Below are positions 56,327-64,000 of a DNA stretch of 64,000 nt, one piece after another (within the stretch, counting starts at the first letter, position 1; every line of letters starts with the position of its first letter). This DNA is from Microvenator marinus (lineage in GTDB: Bacteria; Myxococcota_A; Bradymonadia; Bradymonadales; Bradymonadaceae), in contig NZ_CP042467.1 of assembly GCF_007993755.1 (NCBI RefSeq), positions 1,264,001-1,328,000 of the forward strand, read 5' to 3'. Below the pieces are notes generated by a model. That model did not search any database and was not told the origin of the DNA. It saw nothing but the letters and a program-made list of their open reading frames with translations. Both the position numbers and the translations under genes were made by a program.

Positions 56327-59035
56327 ATGTTCCGATTACTCATTTTAGTGGCCCTCTTCTCTCTTGGTTCGGGATGCAGCGGATGCGATGACGACTCCGG
56401 CGGCATTCCCAATTCCGACGCCGGCAATAACACCCAAGACATGGCCGATGATGCCAACAATCTAGGCGACGGTGGCCAGTCAGATATGGGAGAGCCCGAT
56501 GGGGGCCCTTCCGATATGGGTGAGCCGGATGCCAATACCTGCTCCACCGTTGAGTGTAACGGCGTGTGCTGCGGCGAAGGCCAGGAGTGTTTCCAAGACC
56601 TCTGCCTCGACCCCTGTGCGGGTACACGGTGCGGAGCGGGATTTGAGCTTTGTTGCGCTGAAGCCGATATCTGTCTTGGACAAGCATGTCTGACGCCTGG
56701 AGCCGATTGTACGGTGACCGAAGAATGTGCCGTTGAAGAAATCTGCGAGCCCACGGTGGGCAAGTGCGTCCCGCGTGATGCGGTCGAAGTCTGCGAATTC
56801 ATTCCCCCAATCGGCCCCTTTGAACCTGAGGTGGGATGCTTTTGGCCAAACCCGGCACCAACCGTCAATCCCGACAGCGTTCACGTTGTTGTGGCGCCAA
56901 TTGTCGGGAACCTCACCGACGACAACGGCGACGGCCTGACCAACACAGATGACGTGCCCGAAATCGTGTTTCTGACACGGACCTCCGGATGCTGCGACAA
57001 ACGGGGCACACTGAGAATTGTAGACGGACGGTGCGGCGCAAACGGCGAAATGACCACCATTGCGTCCCTCGACTCAGTGGTGATGACCAACGACGCCGCG
57101 CCAGCACTCGGAGACTTGGATGGCGACGGAGTCCCGGAGATTGTGGCGGTCAAAGGCCAGAACCTTCAAACGAACCAAAAGGTCACACCTCAAGGCCTTG
57201 TCGCTTGGAAACGCGTGACACCAGACGGGGCAACTTGGGAGCCTATGTGGGAAAACGACGAGTACCCGACTTTCGGAGTCCACACTCGCGGCGGCCCTAC
57301 TGTCGGCATTGCAGATCTTGACGGAGACGGAAACCCAGAGGTCTTCGTCGGAAACGTGGTTCTCAACGGGCAGGATGGAAACCTCAAATGGGACGGCGTT
57401 GCCAACTCACAAACTCCTGTTGGAATCGGCAACAACGCGTTCCTCGGACCCTCATCGATTGCGGCAGACGTAGACCTTGACGGCATGCAAGAAGTCATGG
57501 CCGGCAATACCCTCTATAGCCACGATGGCACTGTGCGTTGGACTTATGAGTACACGACCAGCAACTCCACGTGCCAGGGCGGCCTTCCCTGTGACGGCTA
57601 CACGGCGGTCGCGGAGTTCGACGGCGATCCGGAAGGCGAAATCGTCATCATTCGCCTCGGCGAGGTCTTCGTACTCAACCACGACGGCACTCTCTTCTGG
57701 CAACAACAAATCGTCAAAGACGACTGCACACGTAACGAAAGCGGCCCGCCAACCATTGCAGATTTTGATGGTGATGGTCGCCCGGAAATCGGCACGGCTG
57801 CTGCCGACTTCTACACCGTGCTCGACCTCGACTGCGATACCGACACCTGGGAAGACGACGGCTGTTTTGCCCGAGGCGTACTCTGGGCAACTCCAAACCA
57901 AGACTGCTCAAGCCGTGTGACGGCATCTTCGGTCTTCGACTTCGAAGGCGACGGAAAGGCTGAGATGGTCTACGCCGACGAACAAAATTTCCGAATCTTT
58001 GACGGTACGACTGGCGCGATCCTCTTTGACGACCCGAGCCATAGCAGCAACACGCGAATCGAAATGCCGATTGTTGCGGACGTAGACAACGACGGTAACT
58101 CCGAAATCGTGGTGCCTTCCGCCACCGCACAATCCATCAAGGTCTTCAAAGACCCGTCCGACAACTGGGTTCGAACACGGCGCATCTGGAACCAGCATGC
58201 CTATGCCGTGACCAATATCAACGAAGACGGCACTGTGCCGGCTCAGCCCGATATCAACTGGCTGAACGGCCGCCTGAACAACTTCCGCCAAAACATTCAA
58301 CCCGGAGGCATCTTTGACGCGCCAAACCTTCTGATTGAAAGCGTAGACGTGCGCGGCCTTGGTTGTGGTGAAGATTCGGAGGTCATCATCCGAGTCACCG
58401 TCTCAAATGCTGGGGCACTCGGCGTTGCGCCTGGCAACACGCTCATCCGAATCTACGGGTCAAGCGGCGGCGACACCATCGTCATTGACGACACAACCCT
58501 CACCACGCGGCTGCTTCCTGGCCAACGCGAAGTGGTGGAAGTCACGTATGCTGTTCCCGCCGATTGGGTCACAAATGGTTTCGAAATCGGCGCCATCATA
58601 GACCCGGACGCAACCATCAACGAATGCAATGAGGACGATAACCAGGGAAGCTTTGACGGGGCCAATGTAGTCTTCAGCGCGCCAGAGCTCGAGGTCACGA
58701 CCCTGACCGCAACTGGCACCACGTGTGGGTTGACTTTGCAGATGCCAATTGCCTTCACAGTCCGAAACTCTGGAACCGACACCGTTCCCGCCAATGTGCC
58801 GCTCGTGGTCACCGGAACCTTCCAAGGCACGACTGTTGAAATCGCTCGGGTAACAACTTCAGCGGAGCTACTCGTCGGCGAGGAAGAAGACTTCAACCTG
58901 GTTTGGACGGTGGACCCGGGTGCTCCGGCTCAAGACGTGACCATCACCGTCACCGTAGACCCTGACAAAGAAGTCTACGATTGCGACGAACAAGAAGCAC
59001 TCTCCGTGGTCGAGAACTGCCGAATCTCAGGCTAG
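56327..59035 (+). CDS. Large lipoprotein with FG-GAP/VCBS repeats and CARDB domains
   Basis: A 902-residue surface protein. The signal ends at LGSGC (Cys17), followed by an acidic Asp/Met/Gly-rich linker (DMGEPDGGPSDMGEPD) and a Cys-rich segment to ~165. Residues ~185-600 hold about seven FG-GAP-like repeats with calcium loops (GDLDGDGVPEI, ADLDGDGNPEV, ADFDGDGRPEI, ADVDNDGNSEI), probably a beta-propeller. Residues ~660-900 hold two CARDB-like beta-sandwich domains. The whole resembles adhesins or matrix proteins. It is flanked by lipoprotein genes, with 137 bases upstream and no internal gene there. Confidence 0.85.
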   Translation: MFRLLILVALFSLGSGCSGCDDDSGGIPNSDAGNNTQDMADDANNLGDGGQSDMGEPDGGPSDMGEPDANTCSTVECNGVCCGEGQECFQDLCLDPCAGTRCGAGFELCCAEADICLGQACLTPGADCTVTEECAVEEICEPTVGKCVPRDAVEVCEFIPPIGPFEPEVGCFWPNPAPTVNPDSVHVVVAPIVGNLTDDNGDGLTNTDDVPEIVFLTRTSGCCDKRGTLRIVDGRCGANGEMTTIASLDSVVMTNDAAPALGDLDGDGVPEIVAVKGQNLQTNQKVTPQGLVAWKRVTPDGATWEPMWENDEYPTFGVHTRGGPTVGIADLDGDGNPEVFVGNVVLNGQDGNLKWDGVANSQTPVGIGNNAFLGPSSIAADVDLDGMQEVMAGNTLYSHDGTVRWTYEYTTSNSTCQGGLPCDGYTAVAEFDGDPEGEIVIIRLGEVFVLNHDGTLFWQQQIVKDDCTRNESGPPTIADFDGDGRPEIGTAAADFYTVLDLDCDTDTWEDDGCFARGVLWATPNQDCSSRVTASSVFDFEGDGKAEMVYADEQNFRIFDGTTGAILFDDPSHSSNTRIEMPIVADVDNDGNSEIVVPSATAQSIKVFKDPSDNWVRTRRIWNQHAYAVTNINEDGTVPAQPDINWLNGRLNNFRQNIQPGGIFDAPNLLIESVDVRGLGCGEDSEVIIRVTVSNAGALGVAPGNTLIRIYGSSGGDTIVIDDTTLTTRLLPGQREVVEVTYAVPADWVTNGFEIGAIIDPDATINECNEDDNQGSFDGANVVFSAPELEVTTLTATGTTCGLTLQMPIAFTVRNSGTDTVPANVPLVVTGTFQGTTVEIARVTTSAELLVGEEEDFNLVWTVDPGAPAQDVTITVTVDPDKEVYDCDEQEALSVVENCRISG

Positions 59036-59043
59036 CCCCAACG

Positions 59044-60153
59044 TCAGAGTAGCAGCTGATATTGCAGTCTTGCGAATCGGTCCAAGGGCGCTGCATCACC
59101 GCGGTCAATCACACCTCCGTCTAGTGTGAATTTTGACCGATTTCCTTTGTGGAAAATCTGCAGTGCGCCCGCAAATTCATTCACAGTCGAATCGAGGTCT
59201 ATATCAGCCTGAGAGTGACTGTAACGAAACGCAAAAAAGGCGAGCTCGTTGATGGCCAAGAAGCTAAGTTGGCCGGTAAATCCGAGACCATTATAGGCCT
59301 CAAACGCCCCCTCCTCTGCTGAACTGACCCCACGATAAAATCCCTGAGTATGGAGCCCGAGGCGCCAATACCAAACGTGCAAGTCCGCGGTCGCAGACCA
59401 TACGTTGGCTGGCGCCATCACATCTTCCGCAGCTGCTGCCCCCGGAGGTGTCCAATCTCGCCATGCGTTATCCCAAGCAAAATAGCCACCTGCCCCCACC
59501 ATCAACACGAACTTTTCGACCACAAAAGGAACGACCTCTACCTCATGATAGGCCCCAAAGGGCGCATAGGCCACGCGGCCAGTCACGAGATTTCCCCGCC
59601 CAGGTTCAACCTCGGTGTTGCTCCCTGCGCCATTGAAGATGCCAGCTTCAACGTCCAGCAGCTTTTCGAGTTCCCAGTCAAACTGAACGCCGATATCTCG
59701 GCCGTCCGCAATCTGGAACTCGCGATTCGCAACGGAGCGTTCCGTAAACTGATGGTAGTCGCTCGAGCCGTCGCGTTCCCAGTTGAACGGAGGCGCAAAC
59801 TGACCCGCTTCTAAGGAAAAGTTGGAATGCGGCGCCCATTCGATGATGCCGTCTTTGAGTTCTGGTGGCCCAGCAAACTCAGGTACAAACTTGGCCGAGA
59901 AGACCTCAAAAGCCTTGAAACCAAGAATAGGGCGAAGCCTTCTGAGCGCGAATTGCCCCGTGGCTTGACCGCCCTCCGGTGCGCTCAGTTCGTATCGTAC
60001 TTGTGCATCAAGTCCGATACTAAACGAGGCAGTCTTATCCTCGGTAGCTACTTCAACAGATTCAATCTCCGGGTCATCCGCCCACGCATTCGGCGCGATC
60101 AGAAGTCCACCCATGACGATTAAAGATTTTGCAATGTATCGTGTTACAATCAT
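59044..60153 (-). CDS. Outer-membrane porin, phosphate-selective porin (OprO/P)-like
   Basis: A 369-residue protein with a signal peptide (LIVMGGLLIAPNAWA) and an alternating beta pattern to the C-terminus. It ends RLQYQLLL, a beta-barrel terminal strand. Segments such as ALRRLRPILGFKAFEVFSAKF and EAGQFAPPFNWER resemble the OprP/OprO porin family. The substrate is not determinable. It is convergent with the FG-GAP gene, 8 bases apart. Confidence 0.75.
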   Translation of the reverse strand: MIVTRYIAKSLIVMGGLLIAPNAWADDPEIESVEVATEDKTASFSIGLDAQVRYELSAPEGGQATGQFALRRLRPILGFKAFEVFSAKFVPEFAGPPELKDGIIEWAPHSNFSLEAGQFAPPFNWERDGSSDYHQFTERSVANREFQIADGRDIGVQFDWELEKLLDVEAGIFNGAGSNTEVEPGRGNLVTGRVAYAPFGAYHEVEVVPFVVEKFVLMVGAGGYFAWDNAWRDWTPPGAAAAEDVMAPANVWSATADLHVWYWRLGLHTQGFYRGVSSAEEGAFEAYNGLGFTGQLSFLAINELAFFAFRYSHSQADIDLDSTVNEFAGALQIFHKGNRSKFTLDGGVIDRGDAAPLDRFARLQYQLLL

Positions 60154-60189
60154 GTGACGGATTTACACCACACGATCACAAAACGCAGC

Positions 60190-61137
60190 TTACTTTTTAG
60201 TAATCCACTGCTGCATCCAAGGCTTTGAGCGGTAGCGATCCCAGCTATCACACATGACGGTGATGACCGGCCCCTTGAGCCCGCCCCGGGCGGCAACCCT
60301 CAATGCGGCGGCCAGATTAGCGCCAGCTGAGCCTCCCACATAAAGTCCCTCTTCCTGAGCGAGACGCATGACCATTGAGAAACTCTCTTCGTCGGAGATA
60401 GACTCCGCAGAATCGATCACCGAACGGTCCAGATTTTTTGGGACCTTGCTCGCCCCGATGCCTTCGACTTCGTACTTGCCATCGGGCCCGAGCTCGCCAG
60501 TCCTCACCCAATGCGCAAGCCCAGACCCGATAGGGTCTGCCAGCACAATCTGAGTTTCGGGGCTCACGCGTTTGAGATAGCGCCCAACCCCTGTAATGGT
60601 GCCTCCCGTTCCCGCCCCGGAGACAAAGGCGCCGATCGGACCTTCGACTTGCTCCACGAGCTCCACAGCCGTCCCAAATTCGTGAGCGGCAATATTGGCG
60701 GGGTTTTCGAACTGGTCCGTTAGAAACCAGCCGTTCTCATTGGCAAGACGCCTGGCCACATTCTGAAAGTTTTCTGGACTTGCGGGAGGCGCGTTGGGCG
60801 CGATGATGACCTCGGCTCCCATCGCTCGCAAAGCCAGCTGCTTATCCACAGACATCTTCTCCGGCATCACACACACGAGCTTGTAGCCTCGTGACGCCGC
60901 AACCAACGCCAGCCCAACGCCGGTGTTGCCGGCCGTTGCCTCGATCAACGTCATGCCCGGCTTGAGCACTCCGCGTTGCTCGGCATCGTTCACAATCGAC
61001 ACAGCAATTCGATCTTTGATCGAGCCTCCGGGATTAAGATGTTCGCATTTGACGAGCACATCATGTGGCAGGCCGTGCCCGATCCTCTGAAGCTTCACTA
61101 AATGTGTGGACCCGATATGTTCCAATATGGACTTCAT
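60190..61137 (-). CDS. Cysteine synthase / cystathionine beta-synthase family PLP enzyme
   Basis: A 315-residue fold-type II PLP enzyme. The start is the ATG at 61137 behind GGAG. The PLP lysine is Lys41 in NPGGSIKDRIA, the phosphate loop is VSGAGTGGTITG, and EATAGNTGVGLA is the substrate loop. The sequence after 200 (VEGIGASKVPKNLDRSVIDS, SDEESFSMVMRLAQEEGLY) resembles CBS more than CysK. No CBS regulatory domain is present. It makes either cysteine or cystathionine; the substrate is not settled. Confidence 0.88.
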   Translation of the reverse strand: MKSILEHIGSTHLVKLQRIGHGLPHDVLVKCEHLNPGGSIKDRIAVSIVNDAEQRGVLKPGMTLIEATAGNTGVGLALVAASRGYKLVCVMPEKMSVDKQLALRAMGAEVIIAPNAPPASPENFQNVARRLANENGWFLTDQFENPANIAAHEFGTAVELVEQVEGPIGAFVSGAGTGGTITGVGRYLKRVSPETQIVLADPIGSGLAHWVRTGELGPDGKYEVEGIGASKVPKNLDRSVIDSAESISDEESFSMVMRLAQEEGLYVGGSAGANLAAALRVAARGGLKGPVITVMCDSWDRYRSKPWMQQWITKK

Positions 61138-61176
61138 TAGCACTCCAGAAGATAGACGTGGTGGCAGGTGCAGCTA

Positions 61177-62322
61177 CTAGCCGTCTGTGGGCTCCGGCCC
61201 GCAATAGCCAAACGACTCCCCGAAGAGGAACGGCTGGCAGGTATGGCCTTGCTCCGTGCACTCTTCGTTGGAGTTGCAAAGCGCCCGGCAAACGTCATTG
61301 GGGTCACAATATCCTTCGGCAAAACCGCCGTTGACGTTGCAAACCATCTGATATCCGGTGGACGGGCAATCTTCACCGATACCCACTCCTGGCGCGATAC
61401 GTATCGCATCCAAGATGCAAAGGTCCTTGCCATCGTTCGCGCCTGAATCAAAAACACAGGTGCCTGTGGTGCAACCTGCTCTGCCGGCCCAATCACACGT
61501 CTCAAAACATTCAGCTGAGGCAGCCACAGGGTCGAAGGTACAGACCTCCGACTCCTGGCAGCCCACCACGGGCAACTCGACGGGCTCTGGGCAGTCTGGG
61601 GCGCCAGGTAAGCAATCGCCCCCTGTCGCGCAATCTGGGTCGTAGGCTCCACATCCGCAATTGCATTGGGCACCATCACCGTAAGTTTCAGCCGGGCATG
61701 TCCACTCCTCTGGTGGGAAGACGCCCGAAACCTCAAAGTCAGCAAACTCCACGCAGCCCCCACCTTCAACGGGCGTGCTTTCCCGCGTCAAAGGGTTCAC
61801 CGTGACCTCGATGAGCTTGAGTCCACTTAAGCTGAAATCGGCACGCCGTGAGTACGGATCGGATGTAGATTCCAGGATTCCGGACTCGGTGAAGTAGGCA
61901 CGCTCAGCTGTGTCCGTGCGCACAAACACGCAATGAGCGCATGTGCCAAAATTGTTGTCGCCTCCCTGACTCAAATCAAAGGTTCCGACATCCGCCCCAG
62001 GCATGTAGCGCTCAAATAAGACCGAGACTTGCCGCACCGCTCCCTCAACTTCGGGCGAAATCTCGGCAGAGTATTCCACAGAGACATCATCGGCTAGCGT
62101 GAGCTCCCATTGGCCGTTGATGGTGGCCTGAATACAATCGCCGCCTCCGGAATCAACGTCAGGTGTTCCTGAGTCGTCTGCAGAGTCTTCTGCCATATCG
62201 GCCGTCCCCAAATCATTCGGATTGTTGGCCGGATTATTGACTGGACTCTCAGCCTCGTCATCACTGCAACCAAAGTGAATTCCCAACGAAGCAATCCCTG
62301 CTAAGATTAGTGCTCGAAACAT
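61177..62322 (-). CDS. Cys-rich lipoprotein of unknown function
   Basis: A 381-residue secreted lipoprotein. The signal ends at LGIHFGC (Cys19), followed by an acidic Asn/Asp/Pro linker. The first ~160 residues after the linker form a beta-rich domain; the C-terminal part has about 24 Cys in spaced pairs (ECFETCDWAGRAGC; CRALCNSNEEC), likely disulfides. No named family. It is of the same style as the other lipoproteins in the window. Confidence 0.75.
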   Translation of the reverse strand: MFRALILAGIASLGIHFGCSDDEAESPVNNPANNPNDLGTADMAEDSADDSGTPDVDSGGGDCIQATINGQWELTLADDVSVEYSAEISPEVEGAVRQVSVLFERYMPGADVGTFDLSQGGDNNFGTCAHCVFVRTDTAERAYFTESGILESTSDPYSRRADFSLSGLKLIEVTVNPLTRESTPVEGGGCVEFADFEVSGVFPPEEWTCPAETYGDGAQCNCGCGAYDPDCATGGDCLPGAPDCPEPVELPVVGCQESEVCTFDPVAASAECFETCDWAGRAGCTTGTCVFDSGANDGKDLCILDAIRIAPGVGIGEDCPSTGYQMVCNVNGGFAEGYCDPNDVCRALCNSNEECTEQGHTCQPFLFGESFGYCGPEPTDG

Positions 62323-62429
62323 ATCGTTTTTCTCCCTTCAAAATGAGCCGAACGCATAGGTGGAAGGCCAAGCAAAGTCAACGATTCGTATTGACAAGCC
62401 CCATATTCTGCGGCATCCAACACGCATAA

Positions 62430-63023
<594 letters not shown>

Positions 63024-63430
63024 TTACAGCCACACCTCGGCCCTCCCGCCGTGATCGACGTGAAGTTCCTCAACCACCCTCGGGGTCGCCGTCAGGCTGC
63101 GTCGCGGGCCGGAGATCTCGCTCGCGAGCTCGGCGTGGTCGGCGTAGGTCACGACGGCAGGGCCGGTGAGCTCCATCGTTCGCTTGCCCTCGAACGCCGC
63201 CGACAGAGCCGCCGCCTCGGCGCGGGCGAGCGATGTGTAGACGACGTGCTTGACACCCGCCTTCGCGAGGACCTCGATCGCGCCCTTGTGCTGCTCGCCA
63301 CGCTTGCCGGGCTCCAGCGAGTCGGTGCTGATGAGGAGGACCCGGTCCACACCGGCGATCGCGTCGCTAAGGGTCTGGGGCTCGTCGAAGTCCACCTTTC
63401 GCACGATGGCGCCGCGCCGAGGAGCCCTCG
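63024..63430 (-). pseudogene. Remnant of a QorB/NmrA-type NAD(P)-binding oxidoreductase
   Basis: About 125 residues match a QorB-like quinone oxidoreductase: KVDFDEPQTLSDAIAGVDR, VLLISTDSLEPGKRGEQH, VKHVVYTSLARAE, then, after a loss of about 100 residues, KRTMELTGPAVVTYADHAEL near the end. The Rossmann N-terminus with its glycine loop is absent. The gene is cut at both ends and internally, so it should not work. The frame runs up into the dioxygenase remnant. Confidence 0.65.
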
Positions 63431-63456
63431 CACCCTCGCCGCGAGCGCCGGCTCGC

Positions 63457-63819
63457 CAGGACGACAGGCTCCTCCCAGTGGGCCGAGACCACCAGCAGGG
63501 CGCGCGCCGTTGGATAGCGCTGCGGGATCGTGCGCAGGAACCCCGCCATGCGATCCCAGGTGTCACGCGACCCGAGCGTCCATTCCATGAAGAAGCACGG
63601 GCCGCCGCCGTGCGGGACGTAGAGGGTAGGGAGTCGCTTCATCGAGGCCTGGGACTTATTGGGCATGCTTGGCTCCCGAAACAGTCGCATCGCTGCGGCA
63701 CCGACCACACCCGCCGAAAGAGTGGCGAGAGCCCGGCGTCGCGTGAGCAAGCGCGCCGGACTCGACGGAACTTCGTCCGCCTGCGATTCCCTGGTTCGCT
63801 TGTGTGTGTTGGTTCCCAA
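63457..63819 (-). pseudogene. N-terminal fragment of an extradiol dioxygenase (DODA/LigB type)
   Basis: About 120 residues. The N-terminus carries a twin-arginine-like signal (RRRALATLSAGVVGAAAM), and then the class III extradiol dioxygenase start RLPTLYVPHGGGPCFFMEW and VVSAHWEEPVV with its His residues. The family has about 260 residues; the match ends abruptly near 63457 and the reading frame runs on into an unrelated, Arg-rich tail. This is the left piece of a deletion that joins it to the QorB fragment. Confidence 0.75.
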
Positions 63820-63825
63820 GGGTGA

Positions 63826-63841
63826 CCTAGGATATCATAGG
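63826..63841. promoter_or_regulatory. Palindrome between the dioxygenase remnant and the HxlR gene
   Basis: CCTAGGATATCATAGG is a 16-base dyad with one mismatched pair, placed in the 56-base divergent gap. It is a fit for an HxlR-family operator. Confidence 0.5.
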
Positions 63842-63875
63842 AAGTAGATCGCCCCCGCCGCAAGGAGGCACATCC

Positions 63876-64000
63876 ATGTCTGCTAGGCACAGGAAGATGA
63901 CCCACGAGGACTGCCCGGTTCGGGAGGTGCTGAGCCGCGTCGGTGACAAGTGGAGCGTCCACATCGTCGCGGTCCTTCGCGAAGGGTCGATGCGATTCAG
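63876..64000 (+). CDS. HxlR family transcriptional regulator (3' end outside window)
   Basis: The first 41 residues are visible behind AAGGAGG (63862-63868). The sequence CPVREVLSRVGDKWSVHIV with LREGSMRF is the HxlR/winged-helix N-terminus with its conserved Cys15. HxlR regulators often control divergent quinone or aldehyde detoxification genes, which fits the QorB-like remnant opposite. The remainder lies beyond the window. Confidence 0.85.
   Translation, partial: MSARHRKMTHEDCPVREVLSRVGDKWSVHIVAVLREGSMRF

Overview
The window looks like chromosomal DNA of a Gram-negative bacterium of moderate GC content, most likely a predatory-lineage deltaproteobacterium or myxococcotan such as Bradymonadales. 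This is an inference. It rests on the many secreted lipoproteins with Asp/Met/Pro-rich linkers, on myxococcal-type Cys-rich (DUF4215) repeats, on fibro-slime, Hint, FG-GAP and CARDB domains, and on tightly overlapping (ATGA) operons. No species can be named from the sequence alone. The first and last genes run off the window.

Layout. 1-4.9 kb: a DUF5682-VWA fusion and a SWIM zinc-finger protein, the tail of a MoxR/VWA-type cluster. 4.9-7.2 kb: monomeric isocitrate dehydrogenase. 7.2-12.1 kb: one long overlapping operon with two UbiA prenyltransferases, an unknown protein, the scar of a deleted ABC exporter, a lycopene-cyclase-domain protein and an AEC carrier. 12.2-19.5 kb: lipoproteins (including a Hint-domain one and a DUF4215/fibro-slime one), a MarR regulator coupled to a haem-c lipoprotein, and small membrane proteins. 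19.5-24.2 kb: katG divergent from oxyR, then a YdeI-like protein and an AlkD-like glycosylase. 24.3-28.8 kb: four co-directional TadE/TadG-like pseudopilin-type genes without the Tad motor. 28.8-33.4 kb: a LysR-mnmH-selD operon divergent from a second, unrelated isocitrate dehydrogenase. 33.4-36.3 kb: nirK (fused to cytochrome c), an FGE-like nirV protein and SCO. 36.5-37.1 kb: a decayed ligase-associated exonuclease. 37.2-43.3 kb: an M64 peptidase, then modC-modB behind a PepSY two-component operon. 43.4-46.7 kb: a BRCT-SMI1 protein, a YpfJ-type zinc peptidase and an MBL-fold lipid hydrolase. 46.7-49.3 kb: the arsenic operon arsR-acr3-arsC-arsH with two matching operators. 49.4-54 kb: an AraC regulator and transglutaminase, modA with a cupin, an RRM RNA-binding protein with a structured leader, and dihydropyrimidinase. 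54-62.3 kb: more lipoproteins, a porin and a cysteine-synthase/CBS-type enzyme. 62.4 kb: tRNA-Asn with a strong terminator.

After the tRNA terminator the base composition rises sharply to high GC, and the last 1.46 kb carries gene fragments (extradiol dioxygenase N-terminus, QorB-like) next to the start of an HxlR regulator. This is either an insertion at tRNA-Asn or a chimeric join.

Functionally the genes suggest a respiring, surface-active organism. It has nitrite reduction with copper and haem supply, molybdate uptake, peroxide and arsenic defence, selenouridine tRNA modification, isoprenoid/carotenoid-type membrane chemistry and a large set of secreted Cys-rich surface proteins. The most notable observations are the RRM leader with a terminator-like hairpin and a possible competing pairing that hides the ribosome site, a REPIN-like inverted repeat pair, a Shine-Dalgarno-masking hairpin before ubiA, the Hint-domain lipoprotein, the Tad-like cluster without a motor, and three gene-deletion scars.
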